Shown here: in pieces, positions 1-6,205 of the stretch
Layout of the letters: every line of letters starts with the position of its first letter
How positions within the stretch are numbered: the stretch's first letter is position 1
Source: an uncultured Porphyromonas sp.
Lineage (GTDB): Bacteria > Bacteroidota > Bacteroidia > Bacteroidales > Porphyromonadaceae
Length of the DNA stretch: 6,205 nucleotides
Reading direction: 5' to 3'
NCBI GenBank assembly: GCA_946997275.1
Contig: CAMPUN010000078.1
Coordinates: forward strand, 1-6,205
Notes under the pieces: model-generated
What the model saw: the letters and a program-made list of their open reading frames with translations, nothing else
Database searches by the model: none
Told to the model about the DNA's origin: nothing
Program-made: the position numbers and the translations under genes

Positions 1-245
1 TACAAGCTCGCGCCATCGAGAATGTCGCTTACGTCATCGGCGTCAACCGCATCGGATCCGATCCCTTTGGCACCGACTACTCAGGCGAAAGCTTAGCCTA
101 CGACTATCTCGGCAGCCCGCTCATCGAAGCGAAACCTTACGCAGACCAACTCTTGAGCGCCACGCTAGAGCCGGAGACTCTGGCGGCCTTTCGGAAGAAG
201 TTTCCCGTATGGCGCGACAGCGACCCCTTTACCCTCCACTCCTAA
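1..245 (+). CDS. Nitrilase-superfamily amidohydrolase (omega-amidase/YafV type), C-terminal fragment
   Basis: This is the 3' end of a gene that begins before the window. The reading frame is entered at base 3 and gives 80 residues before a TAA at 243-245. The visible part starts QARAIENVAYVIGVNRIG and continues through a GTDYSGESLAYDYLG stretch. This matches the C-terminal core of nitrilase-fold amidohydrolases: an alpha helix with RA.EN, a strand VIGVNR, then the Y-SG-S...D.LG strands. Family members of the omega-amidase (Nit2/YafV) branch hydrolyse the amide of alpha-keto acids such as ketoglutaramate in the cytosol and are usually about 255-280 residues long, so roughly 180 residues are missing. 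The Glu-Lys-Cys catalytic triad lies in the missing part and cannot be checked. The next gene starts 6 bases after the stop, which suggests cotranscription with the importer. The family call is firm; the exact substrate is inference. Confidence 0.82.
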   Translation, partial: QARAIENVAYVIGVNRIGSDPFGTDYSGESLAYDYLGSPLIEAKPYADQLLSATLEPETLAAFRKKFPVWRDSDPFTLHS

Positions 246-251
246 CGTACT

Positions 252-1118
252 ATGACTGTTCTAACCCATTCGCTTCGCAGACCGCTTCTGCGCTTCCTCC
301 CGCTCCTACTTCTGCTCCCCCTCTTGGTCGGTTGCCACAAGGCGAGCCAGCAAGAAGACGAGACGCAAGCGCCACGCATCGTCTCGCTCGTTCCCTCCGT
401 GAGCGACCAGCTCTACGACCTCGGATGCGACTCGCTCCTCGTCGGCTGCACCTCTTACTGTAGTCGAGCCGTTGCCGATAGCGTCACCGTCGTTGGCTCC
501 GCCATACAGACCAATCTCGAGCTCCTCATAGCGCAGCGTCCGACCCTTGTCTTCGCCTCCGACTTCACCGCTCCGCAGACCATCTCCGCACTGGAGAACG
601 CCGGCATCCAGGTCATTCAGTTTACCAACCCCGCGAGCTACGACGCCATACAGGCACAGTATCGCCAGATCGCCGAAATCGTCGGTGCGAGCGACCTTGC
701 CGAGAGGCGACTTGCAGAGATCAACCAGCGCATTGACTGGCTCAAGCAGCTCAATGCGACACGCCCCTGGCATCCTCGTGCCTTCATGCAGATAGCTTTT
801 GACCCGCTCTTTGGTGCCTCCACCTCGACCTATATGAATGACCTAATCACCTTCAGCGGTTGTACGAACATCGTCACCGTGGCGGGCAATGGTCAGCTCA
901 GCCTAGAGTATGTCGTAGAGCAAGACCCCGAGGTGCTCTTCCTCATCACCAATCATGGCAGCGAGAGCGGATCAGAAGAGTCGTGGCACACGCTGCGCTC
1001 GGTCACAGCTGTGCAGCAAAGCAACTACTGCCCGCTCCCAGGAGAAGTCGTCAGCCAGCCCACGCCACAGCACTTTGTCGAGGCGCTGCAGCTAATGACC
1101 GACTACCTTAGTGAGTAA
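252..1118 (+). CDS. BtuF/FecB-like ABC importer substrate-binding lipoprotein
   Basis: The 288-residue product is predicted to bind a metal chelate (corrinoid, heme or ferric siderophore) in the periplasm and hand it to the permease encoded next. Residues 1-27 form a lipoprotein signal: R9/R10, R14, a leucine-rich core, and the lipobox LVGC with Cys28 as the lipidated residue. The mature part has the helical-backbone metal-receptor fold (Peripla_BP_2/TroA-like). The first lobe starts PRIVSLVPSVSDQLYDLG at 41-58, followed by VGCTSYC (64-70), which aligns by eye with the GVSSYS segment of E. coli BtuF. Further on are LELLIAQRPTLVFA, then FMQIAFDPLFGASTSTYMND and FSGCTNIV, both close to BtuF landmarks. 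It ends in the usual SQPTPQHFVEAL helix. Length is normal for the family. The ATG at 252 gives a proper signal peptide. A BtuF-like role is best supported; heme or iron chelate cannot be excluded. Confidence 0.85.
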   Translation: MTVLTHSLRRPLLRFLPLLLLLPLLVGCHKASQQEDETQAPRIVSLVPSVSDQLYDLGCDSLLVGCTSYCSRAVADSVTVVGSAIQTNLELLIAQRPTLVFASDFTAPQTISALENAGIQVIQFTNPASYDAIQAQYRQIAEIVGASDLAERRLAEINQRIDWLKQLNATRPWHPRAFMQIAFDPLFGASTSTYMNDLITFSGCTNIVTVAGNGQLSLEYVVEQDPEVLFLITNHGSESGSEESWHTLRSVTAVQQSNYCPLPGEVVSQPTPQHFVEALQLMTDYLSE

Positions 1119-1136
1119 AAGGTTCTTCCCCGCAAC

Positions 1137-2147
1137 ATGCCCCACCGACCGACCCTCGCTAAGTCCTACTGGACGCTTCCATTGATGGTGCTGCTCCTCC
1201 TAGTCGTCGCCATCTTGTCGCTACATGTCGGGGCGCATCCCATCTCCCTCTGGCAGCTCTCGGAGATCCTCTCCGACCCCGCATCTGTTGATTACACCAT
1301 TCTGATGCAGCTTCGTTTGCCACGTATCATCAACGCCATCTCCATCGGTGGCGGGCTAAGCCTCTGTGGAGCTATCCTGCAGGGGCTTTTTCGCAACCCG
1401 CTCGTCGAGCCGTACACCCTCGGCATCTCAGGCGGTGCTTCGCTCGGTGTGACGCTCGCCATCGTCTTAGGTTTGTCCACCGCCTTTCTGACGCTCCCCG
1501 CCTTCGGCTTCATCGGAGCCTTGGTCACCATCTTACTGGTCTATGCCAATAGCTACCAGCGCCACGGACTAAGCGTACAGCGCATGCTCCTCGTCGGTGT
1601 GATGGTCAGCTTCATGGCTTCGTCAGGCGTCATGCTCCTTCTCTCCGTGGCTCGTGCCGAGCAACTCTCCCGCATCATCTTCTGGACGATGGGTTCGCTA
1701 CAGGAGAGCAAGCCGTTTATCGTCTGGGGCATGCTCCTCTTCACCTTGCTCCTCCTAGGGGCGAGCTATCTCTTCGTACAGTCGCTCAATGCGCTCCGCC
1801 TAGGCGAACTCAAAGCGCAGCAGCTCGGCATCGACACCCGACGGGTCGTGCTGTGGCTCTTCGTGCTCAGTTCGCTGCTGACCAGTGCCTGCGTCGCTGT
1901 GGCTGGCGTCATCGGCTTCGTCGGGCTAGTCATCCCGCAGGCGACACGTATCCTCCTCGGCAATGACTACCGTGTCCTCCTCGTCGGGAGCTTCATCAAT
2001 GGGGGCATCTTCCTCATCCTCTGCGATATGTTGGCCCGCACCATCCTTTCGCCCATCGAGCTACCGATAGGAGTCATCACCGGCTTGATCGGTGGCGTCG
2101 CCTTCCTCTACCTCATTCACCGCACCAGACGCTCGCACCAGATATGA
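1137..2147 (+). CDS. FecCD/BtuC-family ABC importer permease
   Basis: The 336-residue integral inner-membrane protein would form, as a homodimer, the translocation channel of a type II importer. Length and hydrophobic pattern fit the ten-helix FecCD family. Visible landmarks are a first helix at about 13-33, RLPR at 60-63 at the start of the family core, the signature QGLFRNPLVEPYTLG at 82-96 followed by ISGGAS, the cytoplasmic coupling region around LRLGELKAQQLGID, GFVGLVIPQATR from residue 260, and ELPIGVITGLIGG at 308-320 before the last helix and a basic tail (HRTRRSHQI). Where most homologues read VPH this protein has IPQ, with Gln268 in place of His. The gene starts 18 bases after the binding-protein gene and its TGA overlaps the ATPase start in an ATGA, so translation of the two is probably coupled. 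Family call is firm; substrate is set by the binding protein and remains open. Confidence 0.92.
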   Translation: MPHRPTLAKSYWTLPLMVLLLLVVAILSLHVGAHPISLWQLSEILSDPASVDYTILMQLRLPRIINAISIGGGLSLCGAILQGLFRNPLVEPYTLGISGGASLGVTLAIVLGLSTAFLTLPAFGFIGALVTILLVYANSYQRHGLSVQRMLLVGVMVSFMASSGVMLLLSVARAEQLSRIIFWTMGSLQESKPFIVWGMLLFTLLLLGASYLFVQSLNALRLGELKAQQLGIDTRRVVLWLFVLSSLLTSACVAVAGVIGFVGLVIPQATRILLGNDYRVLLVGSFINGGIFLILCDMLARTILSPIELPIGVITGLIGGVAFLYLIHRTRRSHQI

Positions 2148-2929
2148 CCAGTCAGACGATCCTACGTGCCGAGCAGCTCATCTGTGGCTATGGTCGCAAG
2201 GCGGTCATCGGCCCCCTCGACCTCACCATCGCTCGTGGCTCCCTGACCGCCATCATCGGGCCTAATGGGGCTGGCAAAAGTACCTGCTTCAAAACCCTCA
2301 CGGGCGTCCTGCCCCCACTCTCGGGAAAGGTTAGCCTACTAGATAAACCCCTTGCCCACTACACCCTCCGCGAGCGTGCTCGCCTCGTCTCGATGGTCAA
2401 TCAACAGATCATCCCTCAGCCACTCAGGGTCTACGACTACGTCCTCATGGGGCGACTGCCCTACTTCAAGCGCTTTCAGATCGGTTACAGCGAAGAGGAC
2501 CACGCACGTTGTGACCATTATCTCGAGCGCACCGGCATCGCACGGCTAGCCGACAAGCGTCTCGACGAACTCAGCGGTGGCGAACAGCAGATGGTCGCCA
2601 TAGCACAGGCACTCACGCAGGAGCCTCAGCTCCTCCTCCTCGACGAGCCGATCTCGCATCTAGACATCGGCTACACAAGCGAGATCATGCAGCTCCTCGA
2701 GACGCTCCACGCAGAGGGACTGACGATCCTGATGATCCTCCACGACATCAACGTAGCCTCCGAGTACTGCGAGGAGCTCATCCTCTTCGGTCCCGACGGC
2801 TTGCTCGCTCACGGCACCCCCCAGACGGTCCTCACCGAGGCGCACCTTCAGGCGGCCTACCACACCACTGTCCTCGTGCAGCCCGCCCCCGCCTCCGGCC
2901 GACCCTACATCTATCCCCAGCGTCGCTAG
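2144..2929 (+). CDS. BtuD/FecE/HmuV-type ABC importer ATPase
   Basis: The 261-residue nucleotide-binding subunit would power the importer from the cytoplasmic face of the membrane. All expected motifs are present: Walker A GPNGAGKST at 39-47, Q-loop around Gln87/Gln88, signature LSGGE at 143-147, Walker B LLLLDEP with Asp167 and Glu168, D-loop SHLD at 171-174, and H-loop His200 in ILHDIN. The ARLVSMVNQQ and VYDYVLMGRLPYFKRF stretches are typical of the iron/heme/B12 subgroup rather than of sugar or amino-acid importers. The length fits a single-domain ATPase, and nothing is missing. The start at 2144 lies inside the end of the permease gene (ATGA overlap). The stop is followed by a 219-base spacer, so this is the last gene of the run. 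Confidence 0.93.
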   Translation: MTSQTILRAEQLICGYGRKAVIGPLDLTIARGSLTAIIGPNGAGKSTCFKTLTGVLPPLSGKVSLLDKPLAHYTLRERARLVSMVNQQIIPQPLRVYDYVLMGRLPYFKRFQIGYSEEDHARCDHYLERTGIARLADKRLDELSGGEQQMVAIAQALTQEPQLLLLDEPISHLDIGYTSEIMQLLETLHAEGLTILMILHDINVASEYCEELILFGPDGLLAHGTPQTVLTEAHLQAAYHTTVLVQPAPASGRPYIYPQRR

Positions 2930-2970
2930 CCAGCCCCCCTCTTCATTTCCTCCGATACGCCTGAGACATT

Positions 2971-3001
2971 GCTTTCAACTAGAGTTTCTCCTGTATGAAG
3001 C
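2971..3001 (+). other. Imperfect hairpin after the importer genes, possible weak terminator
   Basis: About 11 base pairs can be drawn between GCTTTCAAC at 2971-2979 and GTATGAAGC at 2993-3001, with one bulged base on each side, then a small internal loop and GAG/CTC (2982-2984 with 2988-2990) closing a TTT loop. It lies 41 bases after the ATPase stop and upstream of the folD promoter, where a terminator would be expected. No run of T follows, so it is not a standard intrinsic terminator. It could be an RNA 3' end-stabilising structure or chance. Confidence 0.25.
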
Positions 3002-3045
3002 GATTGGCGGTCGCGCTACCTCCGAGTTAATCCCTCAGATTTCGG

Positions 3046-3053
3046 TATCTTTG
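3046..3053 (+). promoter_or_regulatory. Bacteroidota-type -7 box (TATCTTTG) of the predicted folD promoter
   Basis: TATCTTTG is a perfect match to the TAnnTTTG -7 consensus used by the primary sigma factor in Bacteroidota. It sits about 95 bases before the folD start, and transcription would begin at roughly 3058-3062. No good -33 TTTG/TTG element is visible at the usual distance; only a weak GTTA at 3026-3029 is near, with a short spacer of 16. The position, in the only sizeable spacer of the window and between two gene blocks, supports the call. It would drive folD and probably mfd. Confidence 0.55.
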
Positions 3054-3069
3054 TATGGCAACTTTGCGA

Positions 3070-3101
3070 AGGTGATGCCACGAAGATGGCTTTGCTCACC
3101 T
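3070..3101 (+). promoter_or_regulatory. Two-part stem-loop in the predicted folD 5' leader
   Basis: An outer stem AGGTGA (3070-3075) with TCACCT (3096-3101) encloses an inner stem GCCA (3077-3080) with TGGC (3087-3090) and a CGAAGA loop. All ten pairs are Watson-Crick; the two helices are separated by one base on the 5' side and five on the 3' side. It lies just downstream of the expected transcription start and covers the ATG of a small upstream ORF. I do not recognise a riboswitch class in it. A role in folD control is inference; chance is possible for a structure this size. Confidence 0.35.
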
Positions 3102-3152
3102 CGCTATCAAGAGCAGAACAATAAATTCATCTATACAGATACAACTCTATGA
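3075..3152 (+). CDS. Possible 25-codon leader ORF upstream of folD
   Basis: An ATG at 3075 opens a frame of 25 sense codons that ends in TGA at 3150-3152, overlapping the folD start codon as ATGA. The peptide begins [12 protein letters not shown] and ends FIYTDTTL. It has no signal peptide and no domain I recognise. It would be close to the 5' end of the transcript, about 15 bases after the inferred start. The start codon lies in the hairpin at 3070-3101, with AGGTG directly abutting it, too close to act as a normal Shine-Dalgarno site. The exact overlap with folD is what makes it noteworthy: it could couple folD translation to reading of the leader. A frame of this length arises easily by chance, so the call is tentative. 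Confidence 0.25.
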   Translation: MPRRWLCSPRYQEQNNKFIYTDTTL

Positions 3153-4042
3153 CACAAGAATCATTCATTCGCTTAGATGGCAAGACCACTGCGACCGAGA
3201 TCAAGAAGGAGATCGCACAGGAGGTACAGCAGATGGTCGCTGCAGGGCAGCGTCCGCCCTGTCTAGGCGCTATCATCGTGGGCCATGACGGTGCCAGTGA
3301 GACCTACATAGCGAGCAAGATCAAGGCTTGCGAGGAGGTCGGCTTCATCTCTCTGACGAAGCGCTTCGATGAGTCCATCACGCAGGAAGAGCTGATCGCT
3401 GAGATCGAGCAACTCAACAAAGACCCCGAGGTCGATGGCTTCATCGTCCAGCTCCCGCTACCGAAGCATATTGACGAGCAGGCGGTCATTCACGCTGTAG
3501 ACTACCGCAAGGATGTGGATGGATTCCACCCAATCAACGTGGGACTCCTAAGTCTTGGCGAGCCTTGTCTCGTACCTGCCACGCCGAAGGGGGTTATCGA
3601 GCTCCTCAAGCACTATAACCTCAGCACGGAGGGTAAGCATGTGGTGGTCCTCGGACGTAGCAACATCGTTGGCAAGCCGATCGCTCAGCTTTTCCTTCAG
3701 AAGGGTGCGCAGGGCAATGCGACCGTGACGATCTGCCACAGCCGTACGAAAGACATCGCCTCCATTTGTCGTCAGGCTGACATCGTCGTCGCTGCGATCG
3801 GCATCCCGCTCTTTGTCAAGAAGGAGATGGTCAAGGAGGGTGCCATCGTCATCGACGTGGGCATCACACGTGTCCCCGACGCAACGAAGAAGAGTGGCTC
3901 TCGCATCGTGGGCGACGTTGACTTTGACGAGGTGGCTCCGCACTGCTCCTACATCACGCCTGTGCCAGGCGGTGTAGGTCCTATGACCATCATCACGCTG
4001 ATGCGCAATACGATCCTGGCTCGCCAGCTACGCCAGAAGTAG
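3149..4042 (+). CDS. folD: Bifunctional methylene-THF dehydrogenase / methenyl-THF cyclohydrolase
   Basis: FolD interconverts 5,10-methylene-THF and 10-formyl-THF in the cytosol, using NADP+ (or NAD+) and then hydrolysing the methenyl intermediate; this supplies one-carbon units for purine synthesis and formyl-Met-tRNA. The 297-residue product has the normal family length and all main motifs. The substrate-site Tyr53-x3-Lys57 lies in [18 protein letters not shown] is at 100-105 with Gln101, and KDVDGFHP at 121-128 with Asp124. PATPKG is at 143-148, with Ala where many homologues have Cys. The dinucleotide-binding GRSNIVGKP is at 169-177, then ICHSRTKD, and the C-terminal [10 protein letters not shown] is at 271-280. 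The ATG at 3149 is the only sensible start: an in-frame TAA lies at 3122-3124 and no earlier ATG follows it. The sequence before the start is A/T-rich with no clear ribosome-binding site, as is common in this phylum. mfd starts 10 bases after the stop. Confidence 0.97.
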   Translation: MTQESFIRLDGKTTATEIKKEIAQEVQQMVAAGQRPPCLGAIIVGHDGASETYIASKIKACEEVGFISLTKRFDESITQEELIAEIEQLNKDPEVDGFIVQLPLPKHIDEQAVIHAVDYRKDVDGFHPINVGLLSLGEPCLVPATPKGVIELLKHYNLSTEGKHVVVLGRSNIVGKPIAQLFLQKGAQGNATVTICHSRTKDIASICRQADIVVAAIGIPLFVKKEMVKEGAIVIDVGITRVPDATKKSGSRIVGDVDFDEVAPHCSYITPVPGGVGPMTIITLMRNTILARQLRQK

Positions 4043-4052
4043 TCTCTCCCCT

Positions 4053-6205
4053 ATGTCCCTCCTCGATCTCTGGCACGATCATCCACGCATCGTAGAGCTT
4101 CGCCAAGCCCTACAGCAGGATCATTGTGTAGAGCTCGAGGGGGTGACCGCTTCGGCGCCCGCCTTTATCCTCGCCACCTTGGCGCGTGAGCACCCTTATC
4201 TGGTGATTGCCGAGGATGACGACAGTGCGGGCTATATGCTGGGCGACCTAGAGGCTCTGGGGGTCAAAGCTTACTACTACCCCTCAGCCTTCAATAGACA
4301 TATTAAATATGGTCAGCGAGAGCCGGCGCAGGAGGTGCTGCGTGCCGAACTGCTCGCCCGCCTTGCTGCGGGCGATACACCGCTGATCGTCTCTTACCCC
4401 GAAGCTCTCGCTGAGGCGATACCCTCTCAGCAGGAGGTAGCCCAGAGCTGCTTCACGCTCAGCGTGGGCGATGTGATCTCTCGTGACACGCTGCGAGAGC
4501 GACTACTCGAGGAGGGCTTCGAAGAGGTGGACTACGTCTACAGCCCTGGACAAGTGGTCTACCGTGGTAGTCTTGTGGACATCTTCTCTTACGGGAGCAC
4601 CTACCCGTACCGCATTGACTTCTTTGACGATGAGATCGATAGCATACGGCGCTTTGACATCGAGAGCCAGCTCTCTGTGGATCAGTGCGAGCGGGCTGAG
4701 ATAGCCCCTGCACTACAGGTCAAAGGCGATGCCACTGGCGGAGAGACTTCGCTCCTGTCGCTCCTATCCCCTGACTACCAACTCTGGATCAGTCGCTACG
4801 AGTCGCTCGCTGAGCAGTGGAAAGCGCTTTACGATGCGGAGCTAGCGGTAGAGTACGAAGGGGCTTTTGCCACACAGGAGGAGATGCGCGAGCTACTACT
4901 CCCCCCAGACAAACTCTCGGCTGAGGTGGCGCAGCGCACGAAGATCCTAGGCACTCCGACGAAAGGGCTGTCAATCGTTGACCAGCGGATCACCTTTGCG
5001 ACGAAGCCTCAGATCCTGATCCATCGCCACTTTGATCTATTGGTCGAGGAGCTGCAAGTGCGCAAGCGGGGCTTCTTCAAGAGCTTCTTCCTCTCCGAGT
5101 CGTCCGCACAGGCGCAGCGTCTCAAGGAGATACTCATTGAGCGCGAAGCCGAGGAGCTCCTCCCCGAGTGGGTGCCGCTGGTCGTTCACGAGGGCTTTGA
5201 GGACAAGGACTTGGACGTCTTGCTCCTGACCGATCATCAGGTCTTCGACCGCTACCACCACTACCAGCTCAAGAGTGACCGCATACGCAATGCCGATGCG
5301 GCCATCTCGCTCAAGGAGCTACACGCCATCTCGCCTGGCGACTACATCGTCCACAGCGACCACGGCGTGGGGCAGTTTGACGGGCTCCTCACCACGGAGG
5401 TAGACGGCAAGCCACGTGAGGTGGTCAAGCTGGTTTACCAAAACAAAGATGTGCTCCTCGTCAGCATCCACAGCCTGCACAAGCTCTCAAAGTATCAGGC
5501 ACAAGAGGAGGGTTCGCCACAGCTCAGCAAACTAGGCACGGGAGCCTGGACAAAGCTCAAGGAGCGTGCGAAGACCAAGATCAAGTCGATCGCTCGTGAC
5601 CTCATTGCGCTCTATGCAGCGCGCAAGGAGCAGCCAGGCTTTGCCTTTTCGCCCGATAGCTACCTGCAGCACGAGATGGAGGCTTCCTTTGCTTATGAGG
5701 AGACGCCCGACCAACTGAAAGCGATTGAGCAGATCAAGGCGGACATGGAGAGTAACCGCCCGATGGATCGATTGGTTTGCGGTGACGTGGGCTTTGGCAA
5801 GACGGAGGTGGCGATACGAGCTGCCTTCAAGGCGGTGGCCGACAGCAAGCAGGTGGCGGTCTTGGTGCCGACGACGATCCTAGCTTACCAGCACTACCAG
5901 ACCTTTAGCCAGAGGCTCGAGGGTTTGCCCTGCCGCATCGAATACCTCTCAAGGGCTAAGAGCGACAAGCAGACGAAAGCCATCCTAGCAGACCTAGCCG
6001 AGGGACGGGTCGACATATTGATCGGCACGCACCGACTGCTGAGCAAAGGGGTCGCCTTCAAGTCACTCGGGCTGCTCATCATAGACGAGGAGCAGAAGTT
6101 TGGCGTCAAGGCTAAGGAGCAGCTCCGCAAGCTACAGGTCAACGTAGATACGCTCACGCTCTCGGCGACGCCGATACCTCGCACCCTGCAGTTCTCCCTG
6201 ATGGG
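4053..6205 (+). CDS. mfd: Transcription-repair coupling factor Mfd, N-terminal 717 residues (runs off window)
   Basis: Mfd removes RNA polymerase stalled at DNA lesions by ATP-driven translocation and recruits UvrA for nucleotide excision repair. The visible part has the expected order. The UvrB-like UvrA-binding region covers roughly 1-330; it includes FNRHIKYGQREPAQEVLRAE and a YSPGQVVYRGSLVDIFSYG segment followed by YPYRIDFFDDEIDSI. The CarD-like RNA-polymerase-interacting domain starts near 425 (ISPGDYIVHSDHGVGQFDG) and reaches about 482. The first RecA-like motor lobe follows: TPDQ at 551-554, Walker A GDVGFGKT at 577-584 with Lys583, GTHRLL from 658, DEEQ at 678-681, and SATP at 704-707. 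The second lobe, the TRG motif and the C-terminal autoinhibitory domain lie beyond the window; full Mfd is usually about 1,100-1,150 residues. The CarD-like domain starts about 50 residues earlier than in E. coli. The UvrB-like part reads RGS where homologues often have RGG. The ATG at 4053 is 10 bases after folD; no earlier in-frame start is plausible. Confidence 0.96.
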   Translation, partial: MSLLDLWHDHPRIVELRQALQQDHCVELEGVTASAPAFILATLAREHPYLVIAEDDDSAGYMLGDLEALGVKAYYYPSAFNRHIKYGQREPAQEVLRAELLARLAAGDTPLIVSYPEALAEAIPSQQEVAQSCFTLSVGDVISRDTLRERLLEEGFEEVDYVYSPGQVVYRGSLVDIFSYGSTYPYRIDFFDDEIDSIRRFDIESQLSVDQCERAEIAPALQVKGDATGGETSLLSLLSPDYQLWISRYESLAEQWKALYDAELAVEYEGAFATQEEMRELLLPPDKLSAEVAQRTKILGTPTKGLSIVDQRITFATKPQILIHRHFDLLVEELQVRKRGFFKSFFLSESSAQAQRLKEILIEREAEELLPEWVPLVVHEGFEDKDLDVLLLTDHQVFDRYHHYQLKSDRIRNADAAISLKELHAISPGDYIVHSDHGVGQFDGLLTTEVDGKPREVVKLVYQNKDVLLVSIHSLHKLSKYQAQEEGSPQLSKLGTGAWTKLKERAKTKIKSIARDLIALYAARKEQPGFAFSPDSYLQHEMEASFAYEETPDQLKAIEQIKADMESNRPMDRLVCGDVGFGKTEVAIRAAFKAVADSKQVAVLVPTTILAYQHYQTFSQRLEGLPCRIEYLSRAKSDKQTKAILADLAEGRVDILIGTHRLLSKGVAFKSLGLLIIDEEQKFGVKAKEQLRKLQVNVDTLTLSATPIPRTLQFSLM

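Noticed and set aside
306..773. 155-codon open frame on the minus strand
   Set aside because: It lies wholly opposite the substrate-binding lipoprotein gene, which has clear family motifs; the minus-strand product has no recognisable domain, and long antisense frames are expected in GC-rich coding DNA.
2999..3020. GC-rich short inverted repeats (AGCG/CGCT, GGT/ACC) as an intrinsic terminator
   Set aside because: Stems of 3-4 bp with mutually exclusive pairings and no following T-run.
2995..3030. Mini-ORF encoding MKRLAVALPPS in the spacer
   Set aside because: Only 11 codons, located upstream of the predicted folD promoter, with no sign of its own promoter or ribosome-binding context.
2930..3148. 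Cobalamin or tetrahydrofolate riboswitch in the spacer
   Set aside because: No B12-box-like element or THF-riboswitch core was recognised by eye, and the spacer follows the importer instead of preceding it.
3548..3943. 131-codon open frame on the minus strand
   Set aside because: It is antisense to the conserved NADP-binding half of folD and its product shows no family resemblance.
4053..6205. Possible RecG or UvrB instead of Mfd
   Set aside because: The combination of a UvrB-like N-terminus, a CarD-like domain and a RecG-like motor lobe is found only in Mfd.

Overview
The window looks like ordinary core chromosome from a GC-rich member of the Bacteroidota, most likely order Bacteroidales and possibly Porphyromonas or a relative. 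The grounds are a TAnnTTTG-type -7 promoter box, start codons preceded by A/T-rich sequence rather than strong Shine-Dalgarno sites, and an Mfd N-terminal half that reads like the Bacteroidales form. The genus is inference. All genes are on the + strand. I see no mobile element, CRISPR array, tRNA or rRNA.

Region 1 (1-2929) is a tightly packed run of four genes. It begins with the C-terminal 80 residues of a nitrilase-superfamily amidohydrolase (omega-amidase/YafV type). A complete BtuFCD/FecBCD-type ABC importer follows: a lipoprotein substrate-binding protein, a ten-helix FecCD-family permease, and an ATPase. Gaps are 6 and 18 bases, then a 4-base ATGA overlap, so one transcript is likely. 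The importer should take up a corrinoid, heme or iron chelate that has already crossed the outer membrane. The binding protein looks most like BtuF, but the substrate cannot be fixed from sequence.

Region 2 (2930-3148) is a 219-base intergenic spacer. It holds an imperfect hairpin without a U-tract, a perfect TAnnTTTG box, and a leader with a two-part stem-loop. A 25-codon upstream ORF there ends in an ATGA overlap with the folD start codon. This leader is the least explained part of the window.

Region 3 (3149-6205) holds folD, the bifunctional methylene-THF dehydrogenase/cyclohydrolase, and 10 bases later the first 717 codons of mfd, the transcription-repair coupling factor, which runs off the end. 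The two genes probably share the promoter in region 2. No new biological system is evident. The candidates worth a second look are the folD leader, the linkage of the amidohydrolase to the importer, and a synonymous-codon difference between the importer genes and mfd.
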